In this document: piece after piece, positions 15,259 through 25,092 of the stretch | Numbering within the stretch: position 1 is the first letter of the stretch | Layout of the letters: the number at the start of each line of letters is the position of its first letter | Assembly: GCF_014204415.1 (NCBI RefSeq) | Contig: NZ_JACHLE010000001.1 | Coordinates: 992,001-1,056,000, forward strand | DNA length: 64,000 nucleotides | From: Chryseobacterium defluvii | GTDB taxonomy: Bacteria > Bacteroidota > Bacteroidia > Flavobacteriales > Weeksellaceae | Direction of reading: 5' to 3' | Translations under genes and position numbers: made by a program | The notes under the pieces: model-generated | The model's database searches: none | What the model saw: only the letters and a program-made list of their open reading frames with translations | Told to the model about the DNA's origin: nothing

Positions 15259-16230
15259 ATGTCTGAAAAACTAGCTGTAGTAATATTAAACTGGAATGGT
15301 AAAAGCTGGCTTGAAAAATTTCTTCCGAGCGTTATCCGCTTTTCCGGGAAAGCTGACATCTATATAATTGATAATCTTTCTACTGACGATTCCATTGCTT
15401 ATCTGGAAATGCAGTTCCCTGCTGTGAAAATCATCAGAAATGATAAAAACTACGGTTTTGCAGGCGGCTATAATGAAGGATTAAAGAAAGTAAAGGCTGA
15501 ATACTACTGCCTGCTCAATTCCGATGTTGAAGTGACGGAAAACTGGATCGAACCTGTTTTGGAATTGTTTGAAAAAAATCCTCAGATCTCAGCAATACAG
15601 CCCAAAATTTTATCATTCCATAATAAGGAGCAATTTGAATTTGCAGGAGCAGGGGGCGGATTAATAGATAATCTGGGATATCCTTACTGTAGAGGACGTG
15701 TTTTTGATGATCTGGAAGAAGATAAGGGACAGTATGATGATGAAGCAGAGATATTCTGGGCTTCCGGATGCTGCTTTTTTATCCGTTCAAAAGATTTTTG
15801 GGACCATAAGGGATTTGATGAAAGGTTTTTTGCCCATCAGGAGGAAATCGACCTTTGCTGGAGGCTTATCAATTCAGGAAGGAAAATATATTACACGGGA
15901 AAATCCAAGATCTATCATGTAGGAGGCGGCACGCTGAACAAACAGAGCGCTCAGAAGACTTATTTGAACATCAGGAACAATCTTTCGATGATGGTGAAGA
16001 ATTTACCTTTTCCAAAGTTGGTCTGGCTGATATTTTTCAGGCTTTGCCTGGATGGTGTCGCAGGGATCTATTTTGGATTAAAAAACGGCTTTCCGCACCT
16101 TTGGGCGGTTGTGAGGGCGCATTTCGGGTTTTATGCCCAGCTTCCGGGAACTTTAAAGCTTCGTGGAAAAAATCAAATTAAAAATTACTATCAGTCCAAA
16201 TATTTGATTTTCAAACATTTTTTAGGATAA
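15259..16230 (+). CDS. Glycosyltransferase family 2
   Basis: 323 residues with a GT-A fold. N-terminal VVILNWNGKSW, nucleotide-binding IIDNLSTDDS (36-45), metal-binding NSDVEV (87-92), and the acceptor-site region HQEEIDLCWR near residue 197. It resembles the rhamnosyltransferase-like WcaA/Rfb group. A hydrophobic C-terminal stretch (about 253-275) may touch the membrane. Tightly coupled to the acyltransferase, which suggests modification of a lipid or cell-surface glycan. The acceptor is unknown. Confidence 0.92.
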   Translation: MSEKLAVVILNWNGKSWLEKFLPSVIRFSGKADIYIIDNLSTDDSIAYLEMQFPAVKIIRNDKNYGFAGGYNEGLKKVKAEYYCLLNSDVEVTENWIEPVLELFEKNPQISAIQPKILSFHNKEQFEFAGAGGGLIDNLGYPYCRGRVFDDLEEDKGQYDDEAEIFWASGCCFFIRSKDFWDHKGFDERFFAHQEEIDLCWRLINSGRKIYYTGKSKIYHVGGGTLNKQSAQKTYLNIRNNLSMMVKNLPFPKLVWLIFFRLCLDGVAGIYFGLKNGFPHLWAVVRAHFGFYAQLPGTLKLRGKNQIKNYYQSKYLIFKHFLG

Positions 16231-16258
16231 TTTTTTTTACCTTTATTTCATAACAATT

Positions 16259-17125
16259 ATGAAATTAGATTTTTACACAGTTCTCATCGTTTTTTGCGTT
16301 ATAACCCTGATTTTAGGGTTAATTATTTATTTTTTTCAGCAAAAATTTTTCTTTCATCCAGAAAAACTGCCGAAGGATTTCAAATTTGCCTACGATAACC
16401 TTCATGCAGAAGAATTAACGGCAGAAACCGAACCCGGTGTTTTCATCAGTTATCTTCACTTCAAAACCGAACATCCGAAAGGAATTGTTTTTTATCTGAA
16501 AGGCAATACCAAAAGTATCAAAGGATGGGGAAAATTTGCGATAGACTTCACCCGTCTTCAGTATGATGTGATCATGCTGGATTATCGGGGTTTCGGGAAA
16601 AGCACCGGAAAAAGGACCTCAGAAGGGCTGAAACACGATATCCGTTTTATTTACAATCTTGTGAAACAGCAGGTGCCGGAAGACCGGCTCGTTGTTTACG
16701 GAAGAAGTCTTGGAACACCTTTTGCCGCTATGCTAGCAGCAAAAAACAATCCGAGGCTGTTGATCCTTAATGCGCCTATTTACAGTTTAGAGCGGTCGAT
16801 CAACCGGTATCTTCCCTGGTTACCGGCCAAATATTTTATGCGCTTTAATCTTCCGACCTACAAATATCTCAGAGGCGTAAAATGTCCTATCAAAATTATA
16901 CATGGAAGTGATGACAAGCTTGTTCCTGTGAAAACAGCCATTGAACTCTCCGAAATTCAGCCCGAAAATACACGGCTTTATATCATTCTGAAAGCCGGAC
17001 ATATCAATGTACATACATTCAAGGAATACCACCGCGTTTTGGATGAAGTTTTTGAAGATATTGAAGAGCCGGAAAAGGAGATCAATTTCCAGAATACCAG
17101 TATGAATATTAACCACAGATCTTAA
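16259..17125 (+). CDS. Membrane-anchored alpha/beta hydrolase
   Basis: 288 residues. An N-terminal transmembrane anchor (about 6-27) precedes an alpha/beta hydrolase domain of the COG1073 type. Nucleophile elbow GRSLG gives S150; the acid is in GSDDKLVP near residue 220 and the histidine in AGHINVH near residue 245. The active site probably faces the periplasm. Together with the next gene it forms a tandem pair of paralogues (shared KGIVFYLKGN / KGVILFFHGN, DYRGFGKS / DYRHYGKS). In this copy the usual HG after the beta strand is KG, an oddity near the oxyanion hole. Confidence 0.88.
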   Translation: MKLDFYTVLIVFCVITLILGLIIYFFQQKFFFHPEKLPKDFKFAYDNLHAEELTAETEPGVFISYLHFKTEHPKGIVFYLKGNTKSIKGWGKFAIDFTRLQYDVIMLDYRGFGKSTGKRTSEGLKHDIRFIYNLVKQQVPEDRLVVYGRSLGTPFAAMLAAKNNPRLLILNAPIYSLERSINRYLPWLPAKYFMRFNLPTYKYLRGVKCPIKIIHGSDDKLVPVKTAIELSEIQPENTRLYIILKAGHINVHTFKEYHRVLDEVFEDIEEPEKEINFQNTSMNINHRS

Positions 17126-17177
17126 AAAAAGGAATGTCCATTTCTATAAAAATTCAAACAATATCATTCCCTATTAT

Positions 17178-17969
17178 ATGACAAAATGGGTTCATTTTTT
17201 GCAGGAGAAGCTGATATTTCTTCCGGTAAAGCTACCGGAGGATTATGCTTATGATTTTCCGAAAAAATTTAAGGAATATTTCTTCGAAACACCCAATAGC
17301 GGGGTTATCAATGCCTTACATTTTAAGGTTAAAAACCCCAAAGGTGTCATACTTTTTTTTCATGGTAATGCAGATAATCTGGTAAGATGGGGCGCTATTG
17401 CTTCTAATTTCACCGATTATGATCACGACGTTCTGGTGATGGATTACCGCCATTACGGGAAAAGCAAAGGGGAAAGATCCGAAAATAACCTATATGCGGA
17501 TGCGCAATTCTGCTATGATTTTGTAAAGAAAAAATATGGCGAAGAAAACATTATTGTCTATGGGGTAAGCCTGGGTGGTGCTTTTGCCATAAAAATGGCT
17601 GCAGAAAATGAACCAAAACTATTGATCGTAGAAGCCACTTTCTATAATCTGAAAGATATGGTAAACCGTTGGATCCCCAAAAATACGACTGAAAAAATAA
17701 CCACGAAGATGACCTATGATTTCAGGTCTGATGAGCATATTATTAAGGTCAATTGTCCTGTTTATCATTTTCATGGAGATAAAGACCTCGTTGTTCCCAT
17801 AAAATCCGGCAAAAAGCTTTTTAATGAACTGGAAGAAAAAAGGCCTGAAGTCCCTAAAAAGTTTATAGAAATTAAGAAAGGAAGCCATAATGATCTTTCC
17901 AATTTCGAGCAGTATCACCATGAAATGAAAGAAATTTTTTCAATTATCCATCCCCAAAGGAATGATTGA
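17178..17969 (+). CDS. Alpha/beta hydrolase, paralogue of the preceding gene
   Basis: 263 residues, COG1073-type serine hydrolase without an obvious membrane anchor. FFHGNAD supplies the oxyanion region, GVSLGG the nucleophile S131, GDKDLVVP the acid, and KGSHNDLS the histidine. It lies 52 bases after its paralogue, and its last eight bases overlap the exonuclease start. The substrate is unknown; the neighbourhood suggests lipid or cell-envelope chemistry. Confidence 0.88.
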   Translation: MTKWVHFLQEKLIFLPVKLPEDYAYDFPKKFKEYFFETPNSGVINALHFKVKNPKGVILFFHGNADNLVRWGAIASNFTDYDHDVLVMDYRHYGKSKGERSENNLYADAQFCYDFVKKKYGEENIIVYGVSLGGAFAIKMAAENEPKLLIVEATFYNLKDMVNRWIPKNTTEKITTKMTYDFRSDEHIIKVNCPVYHFHGDKDLVVPIKSGKKLFNELEEKRPEVPKKFIEIKKGSHNDLSNFEQYHHEMKEIFSIIHPQRND

Positions 17970-18519
17970 TTTCTGCGCCATAGATTTTGAAACGGCTACA
18001 TTCGAAAGGCATTCCGCGTGTGAGCTCGGTATATGTATAGTTCAAAATTCTCAAATTGTGGAAACCAAAACATGGCTGATCAAACCTCCAAGCTTTCCTT
18101 ATTTCAGCCAGCATAATATTGACATTCACGGGATCACTCCTCAAGATGTAAAGGACGCTCCCACTTTTGATGAGATCTGGTACGAGGTGGAAGAAATGAT
18201 GTACGGAACTTTAATGATCGCCCATAATGCAAGCTTTGATGCCGGGGTTTTAAGAAGCTGCCTCAATTATTATGGAATGTTCACTCCCAAACTGAATTAT
18301 TTATGCAGCATCCAGCTGGCCAAAAAGTCGTGGAATTACCTTCCCCGCTATGGACTGAAACATCTGGCTGAATATCACCGGATCGAATTTAAGCATCACA
18401 GAGCCGGAGATGATGCTGAGGCTTGTGCAAGAATTTCTTTGCTGGCTTTTGAGAAACTGTTCCTCACCAATAATGAAGAGATTACTGATTATATGAAATT
18501 GAAGATCAAAAAGCTTTAG
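17962..18519 (+). CDS. DEDDh 3'-5' exonuclease
   Basis: 185 residues, an isolated exonuclease domain of the DNA polymerase III epsilon/RNase T type. All five catalytic residues are visible: D8 and E10 in IDFET, D93 in HNASFDAG, and H146 and D151 in HHRAGDD. It starts inside the 3' end of the hydrolase gene (eight-base overlap), so the two are translationally coupled. No BRCT or helicase domain follows. Its role may be DNA repair or RNA turnover; its place in an envelope operon is odd. Confidence 0.93.
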   Translation: MIDFCAIDFETATFERHSACELGICIVQNSQIVETKTWLIKPPSFPYFSQHNIDIHGITPQDVKDAPTFDEIWYEVEEMMYGTLMIAHNASFDAGVLRSCLNYYGMFTPKLNYLCSIQLAKKSWNYLPRYGLKHLAEYHRIEFKHHRAGDDAEACARISLLAFEKLFLTNNEEITDYMKLKIKKL

Positions 18520-18625
18520 TTTTTGCTCGCAGATATAGCAAATTACACGGATGATTGCGTATAATTCCAGATTGTGTTAATTCTATAGTTATATAAAGCT
18601 AACGAATAATAATCAGCTGGCTTGT

Positions 18626-19015
18626 TTAGTTGCTTAATACTTCAGACAGCAGGTTAAATTTTGGAATATCAATCTCGAAATTTTCCTGGGTCTTCATATT
18701 TTTAACGAGGTATTTTCCGCTCATATTTCCTACTCCCGAACGTAACATCACATTGGAGAAATAAGCAAAATTATCTCCGGCAGGAATTTCAGGGGTTAAG
18801 CCAATTACACCATCTCCCATAATTTCCGTGTACCCGAAACCTACATCAAAAATCAGCCATTTTCTTTTCAATATTTTTATAGGGAAATCTCCTTCATTTT
18901 CTATCGTGATATTGTACTTGAAAACATAACGGTTTTCAGACGGGTAACTATTCTTGCTATCATATTCAGGAACCACTGAAACTTTGATATTGGAAGTTAT
19001 TTTTGAGAACATCAT
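18626..19015 (-). CDS. apaG: ApaG family protein
   Basis: 129 residues, a single fibronectin-like beta-sandwich (DUF525). Landmarks are VSVVPEYDSKNS, NRYVFKYNITIENEGDFPIKIL, WLIFDVGFG, VIGLTPEIPAGDNFAYFS and GNMSGKYLV. ApaG proteins are genetically linked to cobalt/magnesium resistance and Ap4A metabolism, but the molecular activity is unresolved. It follows the sucA-sucB operon on the same strand, beyond a terminator. Confidence 0.93.
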   Translation of the reverse strand: MMFSKITSNIKVSVVPEYDSKNSYPSENRYVFKYNITIENEGDFPIKILKRKWLIFDVGFGYTEIMGDGVIGLTPEIPAGDNFAYFSNVMLRSGVGNMSGKYLVKNMKTQENFEIDIPKFNLLSEVLSN

Positions 19016-19041
19016 TTTAGTATTTCTTAAATATATACAAA

Positions 19042-19067
19042 AATCTCGCCTTTTTTAAAGCGAGATT
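19042..19067 (-). terminator. Terminator of the sucA-sucB operon
   Basis: AATCTCGC (19042-19049) pairs with GCGAGATT (19060-19067). It lies 30 bases after the sucB stop codon. Confidence 0.75.
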
Positions 19068-19096
19068 GTAAAGTTATATTATTAATTCATTAAAAA

Positions 19097-20356
19097 TTAT
19101 AATTCTAATGCTTTTCTTTCGTCACCACCCATTAATATTTCAACAGGGTTGTCGATACCTTCTTTTACCGCTACCAGGAATCCTACAGATTCTCTTCCGT
19201 CGATAATTCTATGGTCATAAGACATGGCTACGTACATCATTGGGCGAATTACCACCTGCCCGTCAATAGCCACAGGTCTCTGAATGATGTTGTGCATTCC
19301 CAAAATAGCAGATTGAGGAGGGTTAATAATCGGTGTAGACAGCATGGAACCAAATACACCACCATTGGTCACTGTAAATGTACCTCCTGTCATTTCATCA
19401 ACGGTAATCTTACCATCTCTTACTCTGTCAGCAAGATTTTTAATATTGGCCTCAACCGCTCTGAATGTCATATTTTCAGCGTTTCTCAATACAGGTACCA
19501 TTAATCCTTTAGGCCCTGAAACTGCAATTGAAATATCGCAGAAATCATAGTTTATTTTGAAATCCCCGTCAATAGATGCATTTACGTCCGGATACATCTG
19601 TAACGCTCTTGTAACCGCTTTTGTAAAGAAAGACATGAACCCAAGACCTACTCCGTGCTTTTGAGCAAATTCATCTTTATACTGCTTTCTGATCCTGAAG
19701 ATCTCAGACATATCAACTTCGTTGAAAGTAGTCAGCATGGCTGTTTCATTCTTTACAGAAACCAATCTTGCAGCCAATTTTCTTCTAAGAACAGAAAGTT
19801 TAGTGGTAGTGGTAGATCTGGATCCTGTTGCAGATAATGAGTTTCCTCCCAATGCTGGAACAGCTGTTAATTCAGCATCAGTTTTAGTGATCCTTCCGTC
19901 TCTTCCGCTTCCTAAAACCTGCCCGGCATCGATCCCTTTTTCGTCAAGGATCTTTTTAGCAGCAGGTGACGGAGCTCCGGTTGCATAAGTTTGTGCAGCA
20001 GCAGCCGGTTGGGCCACAGGCTTTGGAGCTTCCTGTTTAGCAGGTTCAGCCGCTTTCGGGGCCTCTTCCTGTTTTGGAGCTTCAGCAGCAGGAGCAGCCG
20101 CACCTTCCGGTTTAGCAGCATCCATATCAATTAAACAAACTACCTGGCCTACCTGTACCACATCTCCTTCTTCAGCCTTTAAAGTAATAACACCACTTTG
20201 TTCAGCAGGCAATTCAAGAGTTGCTTTGTCTGAGTCTACCTCAGCGATCGGTTGATCTTTTTCTACATAATCACCATCTTTTACAAGCCAAGTTGCAATT
20301 TCAACTTCTGTAATTGATTCGCCCGGTGAAGGAACTTTCATTTCTAAAACTGACAT
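19097..20356 (-). CDS. sucB: Dihydrolipoamide succinyltransferase, E2 of 2-oxoglutarate dehydrogenase
   Basis: 419 residues. One lipoyl domain carries K44 in [11 protein letters not shown], the context characteristic of succinyl E2. An Ala/Pro/Glu-rich linker and a subunit-binding domain ([13 protein letters not shown]...DGRITKTD) follow. The catalytic domain contains DVNASIDGD and the active-site [11 protein letters not shown] (H382, D386). The complex converts 2-oxoglutarate to succinyl-CoA in the TCA cycle. It lies 45 bases downstream of sucA in the same operon. Confidence 0.97.
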   Translation of the reverse strand: MSVLEMKVPSPGESITEVEIATWLVKDGDYVEKDQPIAEVDSDKATLELPAEQSGVITLKAEEGDVVQVGQVVCLIDMDAAKPEGAAAPAAEAPKQEEAPKAAEPAKQEAPKPVAQPAAAAQTYATGAPSPAAKKILDEKGIDAGQVLGSGRDGRITKTDAELTAVPALGGNSLSATGSRSTTTTKLSVLRRKLAARLVSVKNETAMLTTFNEVDMSEIFRIRKQYKDEFAQKHGVGLGFMSFFTKAVTRALQMYPDVNASIDGDFKINYDFCDISIAVSGPKGLMVPVLRNAENMTFRAVEANIKNLADRVRDGKITVDEMTGGTFTVTNGGVFGSMLSTPIINPPQSAILGMHNIIQRPVAIDGQVVIRPMMYVAMSYDHRIIDGRESVGFLVAVKEGIDNPVEILMGGDERKALEL

Positions 20357-20401
20357 ATTATTGAGTATTTTTTATTTTTTAATTGATTATTATTTTTCTG
20401 A

Positions 20402-23218
20402 TTAGGCTGTAACCGGTCTTTTGGCAGGAGCATCGTTTCTGTCGAACACTTTGTTGATCACCGCATTCTGGTTTTTCTCAAACATTTTATGGCTTCCCGG
20501 AGCCGGAGCACCACTTGGTACCGGAGCAATCACCTGAATTCCCGTCTCCCTGAAGTTTCTCAGGATATAAGACCACGCCCCCATATTTTCCGGTTCTTCC
20601 TGGGCCCAAACCAATTCTTTTCTGTTTTCGTATTTATTAAGGATTGCCTCGATAGCATCTGCCTGAAGCGGATATAATTGCTCAAATCTTACTAAAGCAA
20701 TATTCTCGGCATTTAATTCTTCTTTCTTCGATAAGAGCTCAAAGTATAGTTTACCTGAACAAAGAACTACTTTCTCTACTTTTTTAGGATCTGCTGTTGG
20801 ATCATCCAGGATCGGCTGGAACGAACCGTTGGCAAAGTCTTCCAATGGAGAAACCACTTTCGGGTGTCTTAACAAAGATTTCGGACTCATTACGATCAAT
20901 GGTTTTCTGAAGTTCCATTTCAACTGCCTTCTTAACAGGTGGAAGTAGTTAGCCGGTGACGTAATATTGGCTACTACCATATTTTCGTTGGCACAAAGGG
21001 TAAGGAATCTTTCCAGTCTTGCAGAAGAGTGTTCTGCTCCCTGCCCTTCCGAACCATGAGGCAATAGCATCACCAATCCGTCCTGGATCTTCCACTTTTC
21101 TTCCGCTGCAGCTAAATACTGGTCAACAATGATCTGTGCTCCGTTTACGAAATCCCCAAACTGAGCCTCCCAAATTGTCAATGTATTTGGTGAAGCCATT
21201 GCATATCCGTAATCAAATCCCAGAACCCCATATTCTGAAAGGTGGGAATTGTACACATCGAATCTGTTCTCGGAAACATGTCTTAACGGGATATATTCTT
21301 CTTCAGTATCTTCAGTTTTTACTACAGCGTGTCTGTGAGAGAATGTTCCTCTTTCCACATCTTCCCCGGAAATTCTGATGTTGTGCCCCTCTGTAAGCAA
21401 TGTTGCATAAGCTAACCATTCTCCTAAAGCCCAGTCTAATGAGTTTCCTTCAATCGCTTTGATACGGTTTTCAAAAAGTCTTGTGATCTTATTAATGAAT
21501 TTTTTATCAGCCGGAAGTGTTGACATTCTAACAGCCAGCTCTTTCAGCTTAGCCTGATCATATTTTGTATCAACCGGCAGCTGAACTGCACCTCTCTTTC
21601 CAATCGGATAATTGGTCCAATATTCAGCCATGAACACATCCATTGCATTTTTCTCAATCTCTTTGGAGGCGTCAAAGTCTTTATCCAGAAGAGCTTTGAA
21701 ATCGGTTTCCATTTTCTTAAGAACATCGTTGGAAACTACACTGTCCTGAAGTAATTTATCTTTATAGATCTCTCTTGGGTTAGGATGCTTTGAAATTGTT
21801 TTGTATAAATTAGGCTGCGTGAATCTTGGTTCATCTCCTTCATTATGTCCATATTTTCTGTATCCCAACAGGTCAATGTAAACATCTTTTCCGAATTTAG
21901 CCCTGAAATCAGCTGCAAAATGAATAGCATGTACCACTGCTTCCGCATCATCTGCATTCACATGCATTACCGGAGACTCCGTCACTTTCGCAATGTCTGT
22001 ACAGTATGTTGAGGATCTTGCATCGGTATAATTGGTCGTAAATGAAACCTGGTTGTTCACAACGATATGAACGGTTCCACCTGTTTTATAGCCTTCAAGG
22101 GTCATCATCTGGGCTACTTCATACGCAATACCCTGTCCTGCAATAGCACCGTCACCGTGGATTATAATTGGTAAGATCTTAGAGAAATCCCCTTTATATT
22201 TATCATCTACTTTGGCACGACAGATCCCTTCTACAAGGGCAGCTACTGTCTCCAGGTGAGACGGGTTCGGAGTAAGGTTAATGGATACTTCTTCTCCTGA
22301 AGCTGTCTGGATCTTCTTGGATGAACCTAAGTGGTATTTAACATCACCGGAGAATACATCTTCTTCGAATTCTTTTCCTTCAAATTCGGAGAAAATCTGC
22401 TTGTAGGACTTCCCAAAGATATTAGACAGCACATTCAGTCTTCCTCTGTGTGCCATCCCTAAAACCACTTCATTCACCCCTAATTGGGAAGATCTTGTGA
22501 TCAGCTGATCCAAAGCAGGGATCAAGGACTCCCCTCCTTCTAACGAGAATCTCTTCTGCCCTACGAATTTGGTATGTAGATAATTTTCAAATGCTACGGC
22601 CTGGTTTAATTTTAATAAGATCTCAGTTTTTTCATTCGCGGAAAGGTTCGGATGGTTTTCATTAACCTGCAACCATTTTTTGATGAAATCTTTCTCTTCC
22701 ACATTGTTGATATGCATATACTCTACCCCTATCGAATCGCAGTAGATGTTTTCGAGGTGTGCAATGAGATCCTTCAATGTGGCGGGTTCCTTCATTCCTG
22801 TTTCTACCGCACAGTTGAATTTTGTATTCAGGTCTTCTTGAGACAATCCAAAATTCTCGATGTCCAAAGTAGGGGTATAATGCCTTCTTTCTCTTACCGG
22901 GTTTGTTTGTGTAAACAGGTGCCCTCTGGTTCTGTAAGCCTCGATAAGGTTTACGACTTTGAATTCTTTTTTGATGTGCTCAGGAACTTCACCGTTGGAA
23001 ACTGCCTGAGATATTTGCTGTGTTGCAGGAGCCGCACCGGCCGAAGCCTGGATATACTGAATATTATTGTCATCACCATAGTTCTCTAAAGCAAAATCGA
23101 AGCCCTGAAAGAAGGCTTTCCATGATGGTTCTAAAGAATCCGGGAATTTTAAGTACTGTTGGTATAAATCCTCAATTAACTGAGAATGAGCTGCGTTTAG
23201 GAATGAAAATCTGTCCAT
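20402..23218 (-). CDS. sucA: 2-oxoglutarate dehydrogenase E1 component
   Basis: 938 residues, normal length for the thiamine-diphosphate E1 of this complex. N-terminal FLNAAHSQLIEDLYQQYLKFPDSLEPSWKAFF is recognisable through its landmarks AHSQLIEDLY and PSWKAFF. The ThDP site includes GMAHRGRLNVL and GDGAIAGQG. The C-terminal part has SEYGVLGFDYGYA, LPHGSEGQGAEHSSARLERFL and QEEPENMGAW as motifs. It starts the sucA-sucB operon behind a TAAATTTG box at 23265-23272. Confidence 0.97.
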   Translation of the reverse strand: MDRFSFLNAAHSQLIEDLYQQYLKFPDSLEPSWKAFFQGFDFALENYGDDNNIQYIQASAGAAPATQQISQAVSNGEVPEHIKKEFKVVNLIEAYRTRGHLFTQTNPVRERRHYTPTLDIENFGLSQEDLNTKFNCAVETGMKEPATLKDLIAHLENIYCDSIGVEYMHINNVEEKDFIKKWLQVNENHPNLSANEKTEILLKLNQAVAFENYLHTKFVGQKRFSLEGGESLIPALDQLITRSSQLGVNEVVLGMAHRGRLNVLSNIFGKSYKQIFSEFEGKEFEEDVFSGDVKYHLGSSKKIQTASGEEVSINLTPNPSHLETVAALVEGICRAKVDDKYKGDFSKILPIIIHGDGAIAGQGIAYEVAQMMTLEGYKTGGTVHIVVNNQVSFTTNYTDARSSTYCTDIAKVTESPVMHVNADDAEAVVHAIHFAADFRAKFGKDVYIDLLGYRKYGHNEGDEPRFTQPNLYKTISKHPNPREIYKDKLLQDSVVSNDVLKKMETDFKALLDKDFDASKEIEKNAMDVFMAEYWTNYPIGKRGAVQLPVDTKYDQAKLKELAVRMSTLPADKKFINKITRLFENRIKAIEGNSLDWALGEWLAYATLLTEGHNIRISGEDVERGTFSHRHAVVKTEDTEEEYIPLRHVSENRFDVYNSHLSEYGVLGFDYGYAMASPNTLTIWEAQFGDFVNGAQIIVDQYLAAAEEKWKIQDGLVMLLPHGSEGQGAEHSSARLERFLTLCANENMVVANITSPANYFHLLRRQLKWNFRKPLIVMSPKSLLRHPKVVSPLEDFANGSFQPILDDPTADPKKVEKVVLCSGKLYFELLSKKEELNAENIALVRFEQLYPLQADAIEAILNKYENRKELVWAQEEPENMGAWSYILRNFRETGIQVIAPVPSGAPAPGSHKMFEKNQNAVINKVFDRNDAPAKRPVTA

Positions 23219-23264
23219 TATTACAGTTTATCTGTTATTAAAATTTGTTTGTAAAATTAATCTT

Positions 23265-23272
23265 CAAATTTA
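23265..23272 (-). promoter_or_regulatory. Probable -7 box of the sucA promoter
   Basis: On the minus strand TAAATTTG, about 45 bases upstream of the sucA ATG. No TTG element is seen at 17-23 bases upstream. The rest of the 224-base gap to 23442 holds only short AT-rich repeats and no gene. Confidence 0.4.
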
Positions 23273-23442
23273 ATAAAAAAAACCGACTTGGAACAGTATT
23301 GAAGTATTAAAGTTTTAGAGTTTGAGGGTTTTAGAATATCAGAAAATTAAATGAGAACAACAGAAGATCGATCGGATTTTCTGCCTTCGGGTGTTTTCGC
23401 TTAAAAATGAAAACAAACCGGCTCTAAATGATTGTCAATAAT

Positions 23443-24483
23443 TTATTTATAAACAGATAATGAAAGTTTCATATTCACATCCTGCTCTTCCATCGGCCGT
23501 TCAATAAAGGTTTGGCGAACATCGCCATAACGCATTTCATCTTTTTTGGCTTTCTGGATCAGCTGCTGGATGGCTTTTACTCTTCCGGCATATGTTCCTT
23601 TATAGTACATAATGTAATTCTGAGTCGGATTTATCGTCCTGAAACTGAAATTATTATCTGTAACTCCTATTTTTTTAGACAATGGAATTCCGAGAAAATA
23701 GGACACCTCTTTGTCTTTATAGTTATCGGCATCGGTGAGCAGTACAGGATACCCGAATTCGTCATCTTTTTTGCCCAGATCCATCGTTACAAAGTTGTAC
23801 ACTTTATTGTAATTCATCACGATATTCTTGTACAGGGCATCCTTCTTGTTGGAAGCACTTACATTGATCCCCAAAAGCAATTTATCTTCTTCATTTTCCA
23901 CCATCAGGCTGTCATATTTTATGGAAGCCATCTGGTTGTCTTTTTCCACTTTATTTCCTAAAACATTTTTCAGGTTGACCATACTTTTATCGATATTGTC
24001 TGCAAAACGGTCTTCCGTCCAGAAGTTTTTCACTCTTTTTAAAACCGAAAGTTTAGGCGTATGAACATACCATATGATCTTTGTTTTTGTGGCTGAAAGT
24101 GGTTTGAATTTTACATCTACAAGAGTAGGATTCTCATTTTTATTTTCAAAGAGCTGGTATCTCAGAGTTTTGTTCAGGTTTTCATAGCGAATGAACATCT
24201 CCCCATCCATATCATTTTTCTGATCCATATAGCTGATCGCACTTCCCTTTCCTTCATAAGGGGTATAATAATCAATATCAATGGATTGGGAACTGGTAAA
24301 GAAATTGTTCCATCGGGTAAAGTTCTGAAGATTGTTGAATTGAGAAAACACTTTATCTACAGGATAATCTACCTCTTTTTCGATCTGGAAATTCTTGCTC
24401 TCATCCACAAAATAATACATGGAAAGCGCATAAGCCCCCATCAGAACCAAAATAATTACCGCTATGATCTTAATAAAACGCAT
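23443..24483 (-). CDS. START/SRPBCC-fold membrane-anchored protein
   Basis: 346 residues from the ATG at 24483, which begins MRFIKIIAVIILVLMGAYAL; an upstream in-frame ATG at 24501 is possible. After the single N-terminal membrane helix comes a polyketide-cyclase/SRPBCC-like domain (about 30-165: EVDYPVDKVFSQFNNLQNFTRWN, read as consecutive landmarks). The C-terminal half resembles a second effector-binding-like domain (YGDVRQTFIERPMEE). The ligand is unknown; it is probably a periplasmic lipid- or small-molecule-binding protein. It stands alone. Confidence 0.8.
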   Translation of the reverse strand: MRFIKIIAVIILVLMGAYALSMYYFVDESKNFQIEKEVDYPVDKVFSQFNNLQNFTRWNNFFTSSQSIDIDYYTPYEGKGSAISYMDQKNDMDGEMFIRYENLNKTLRYQLFENKNENPTLVDVKFKPLSATKTKIIWYVHTPKLSVLKRVKNFWTEDRFADNIDKSMVNLKNVLGNKVEKDNQMASIKYDSLMVENEEDKLLLGINVSASNKKDALYKNIVMNYNKVYNFVTMDLGKKDDEFGYPVLLTDADNYKDKEVSYFLGIPLSKKIGVTDNNFSFRTINPTQNYIMYYKGTYAGRVKAIQQLIQKAKKDEMRYGDVRQTFIERPMEEQDVNMKLSLSVYK

Positions 24484-24712
24484 CGCACAAAAGTAATACA
24501 AATAAAAAAAGTGACCAATATGTTGGCCATTATAGTTGTATGTTAAAATTGCTTAAAGTTTCTTCAAAGTTTTAACAATAAAAGGCACAAAAGTTTTAAA
24601 TAAATATTGGTAATTATAAATATAATTTTATACAAATTAATATAATAAAAATTATTCATGATCTATTGAATTAATGTATATATTCACACTTTAATTTAAA
24701 AAAAATCATATC

Positions 24713-25072
24713 ATGAAAAAAGTTTTAGTAATTGCAACTTTAGGAGTTGCCGGATTAATTAGTGCGAAAAATTCTGAAGCCAAATTAAATTCTCTTGACC
24801 TTTCCAATTTAAGTGTTGTGAAAATTGAAAAAAGCACAAAAAATTTGGGGGAATTGAAATGGCATTATCTTTACCAGTCTACCTGTGGTTGGACGTTTAA
24901 TATGACTTCTGATATTGCAATACAAAACATGACCGATGAGCAATACGAGAATTACATAGATGAAGTGATAACCATGAATAACCAAATTTGTAAACTTCAT
25001 GGAGAAAAGCCTGTTAATAATTTTACATTTATCAAAATGATGAATACTTCTGGGGTAAAAGAAAGAGTTTAA
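24713..25072 (+). CDS. Small secreted protein of unknown function
   Basis: 119 residues. An N-terminal hydrophobic signal segment (MKKVLVIATLGVAGLISAK) is followed by a hydrophilic domain with two cysteines (STCGWTF near residue 56 and NQICKLH near residue 94) that may form a disulfide. I do not recognise the family. It lies 20 bases upstream of the GLPGLI gene and is probably co-transcribed. The two are AT-rich compared with the flanking suc and glg operons. Confidence 0.7.
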   Translation: MKKVLVIATLGVAGLISAKNSEAKLNSLDLSNLSVVKIEKSTKNLGELKWHYLYQSTCGWTFNMTSDIAIQNMTDEQYENYIDEVITMNNQICKLHGEKPVNNFTFIKMMNTSGVKERV

Positions 25073-25092
25073 ATAATACGTAAATTAGCTCA

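Noticed and set aside
22205-22230. Second sigma-54-like TTTGGCACGA word
   Set aside because: It lies inside sucA and has no -12 element at the right spacing.
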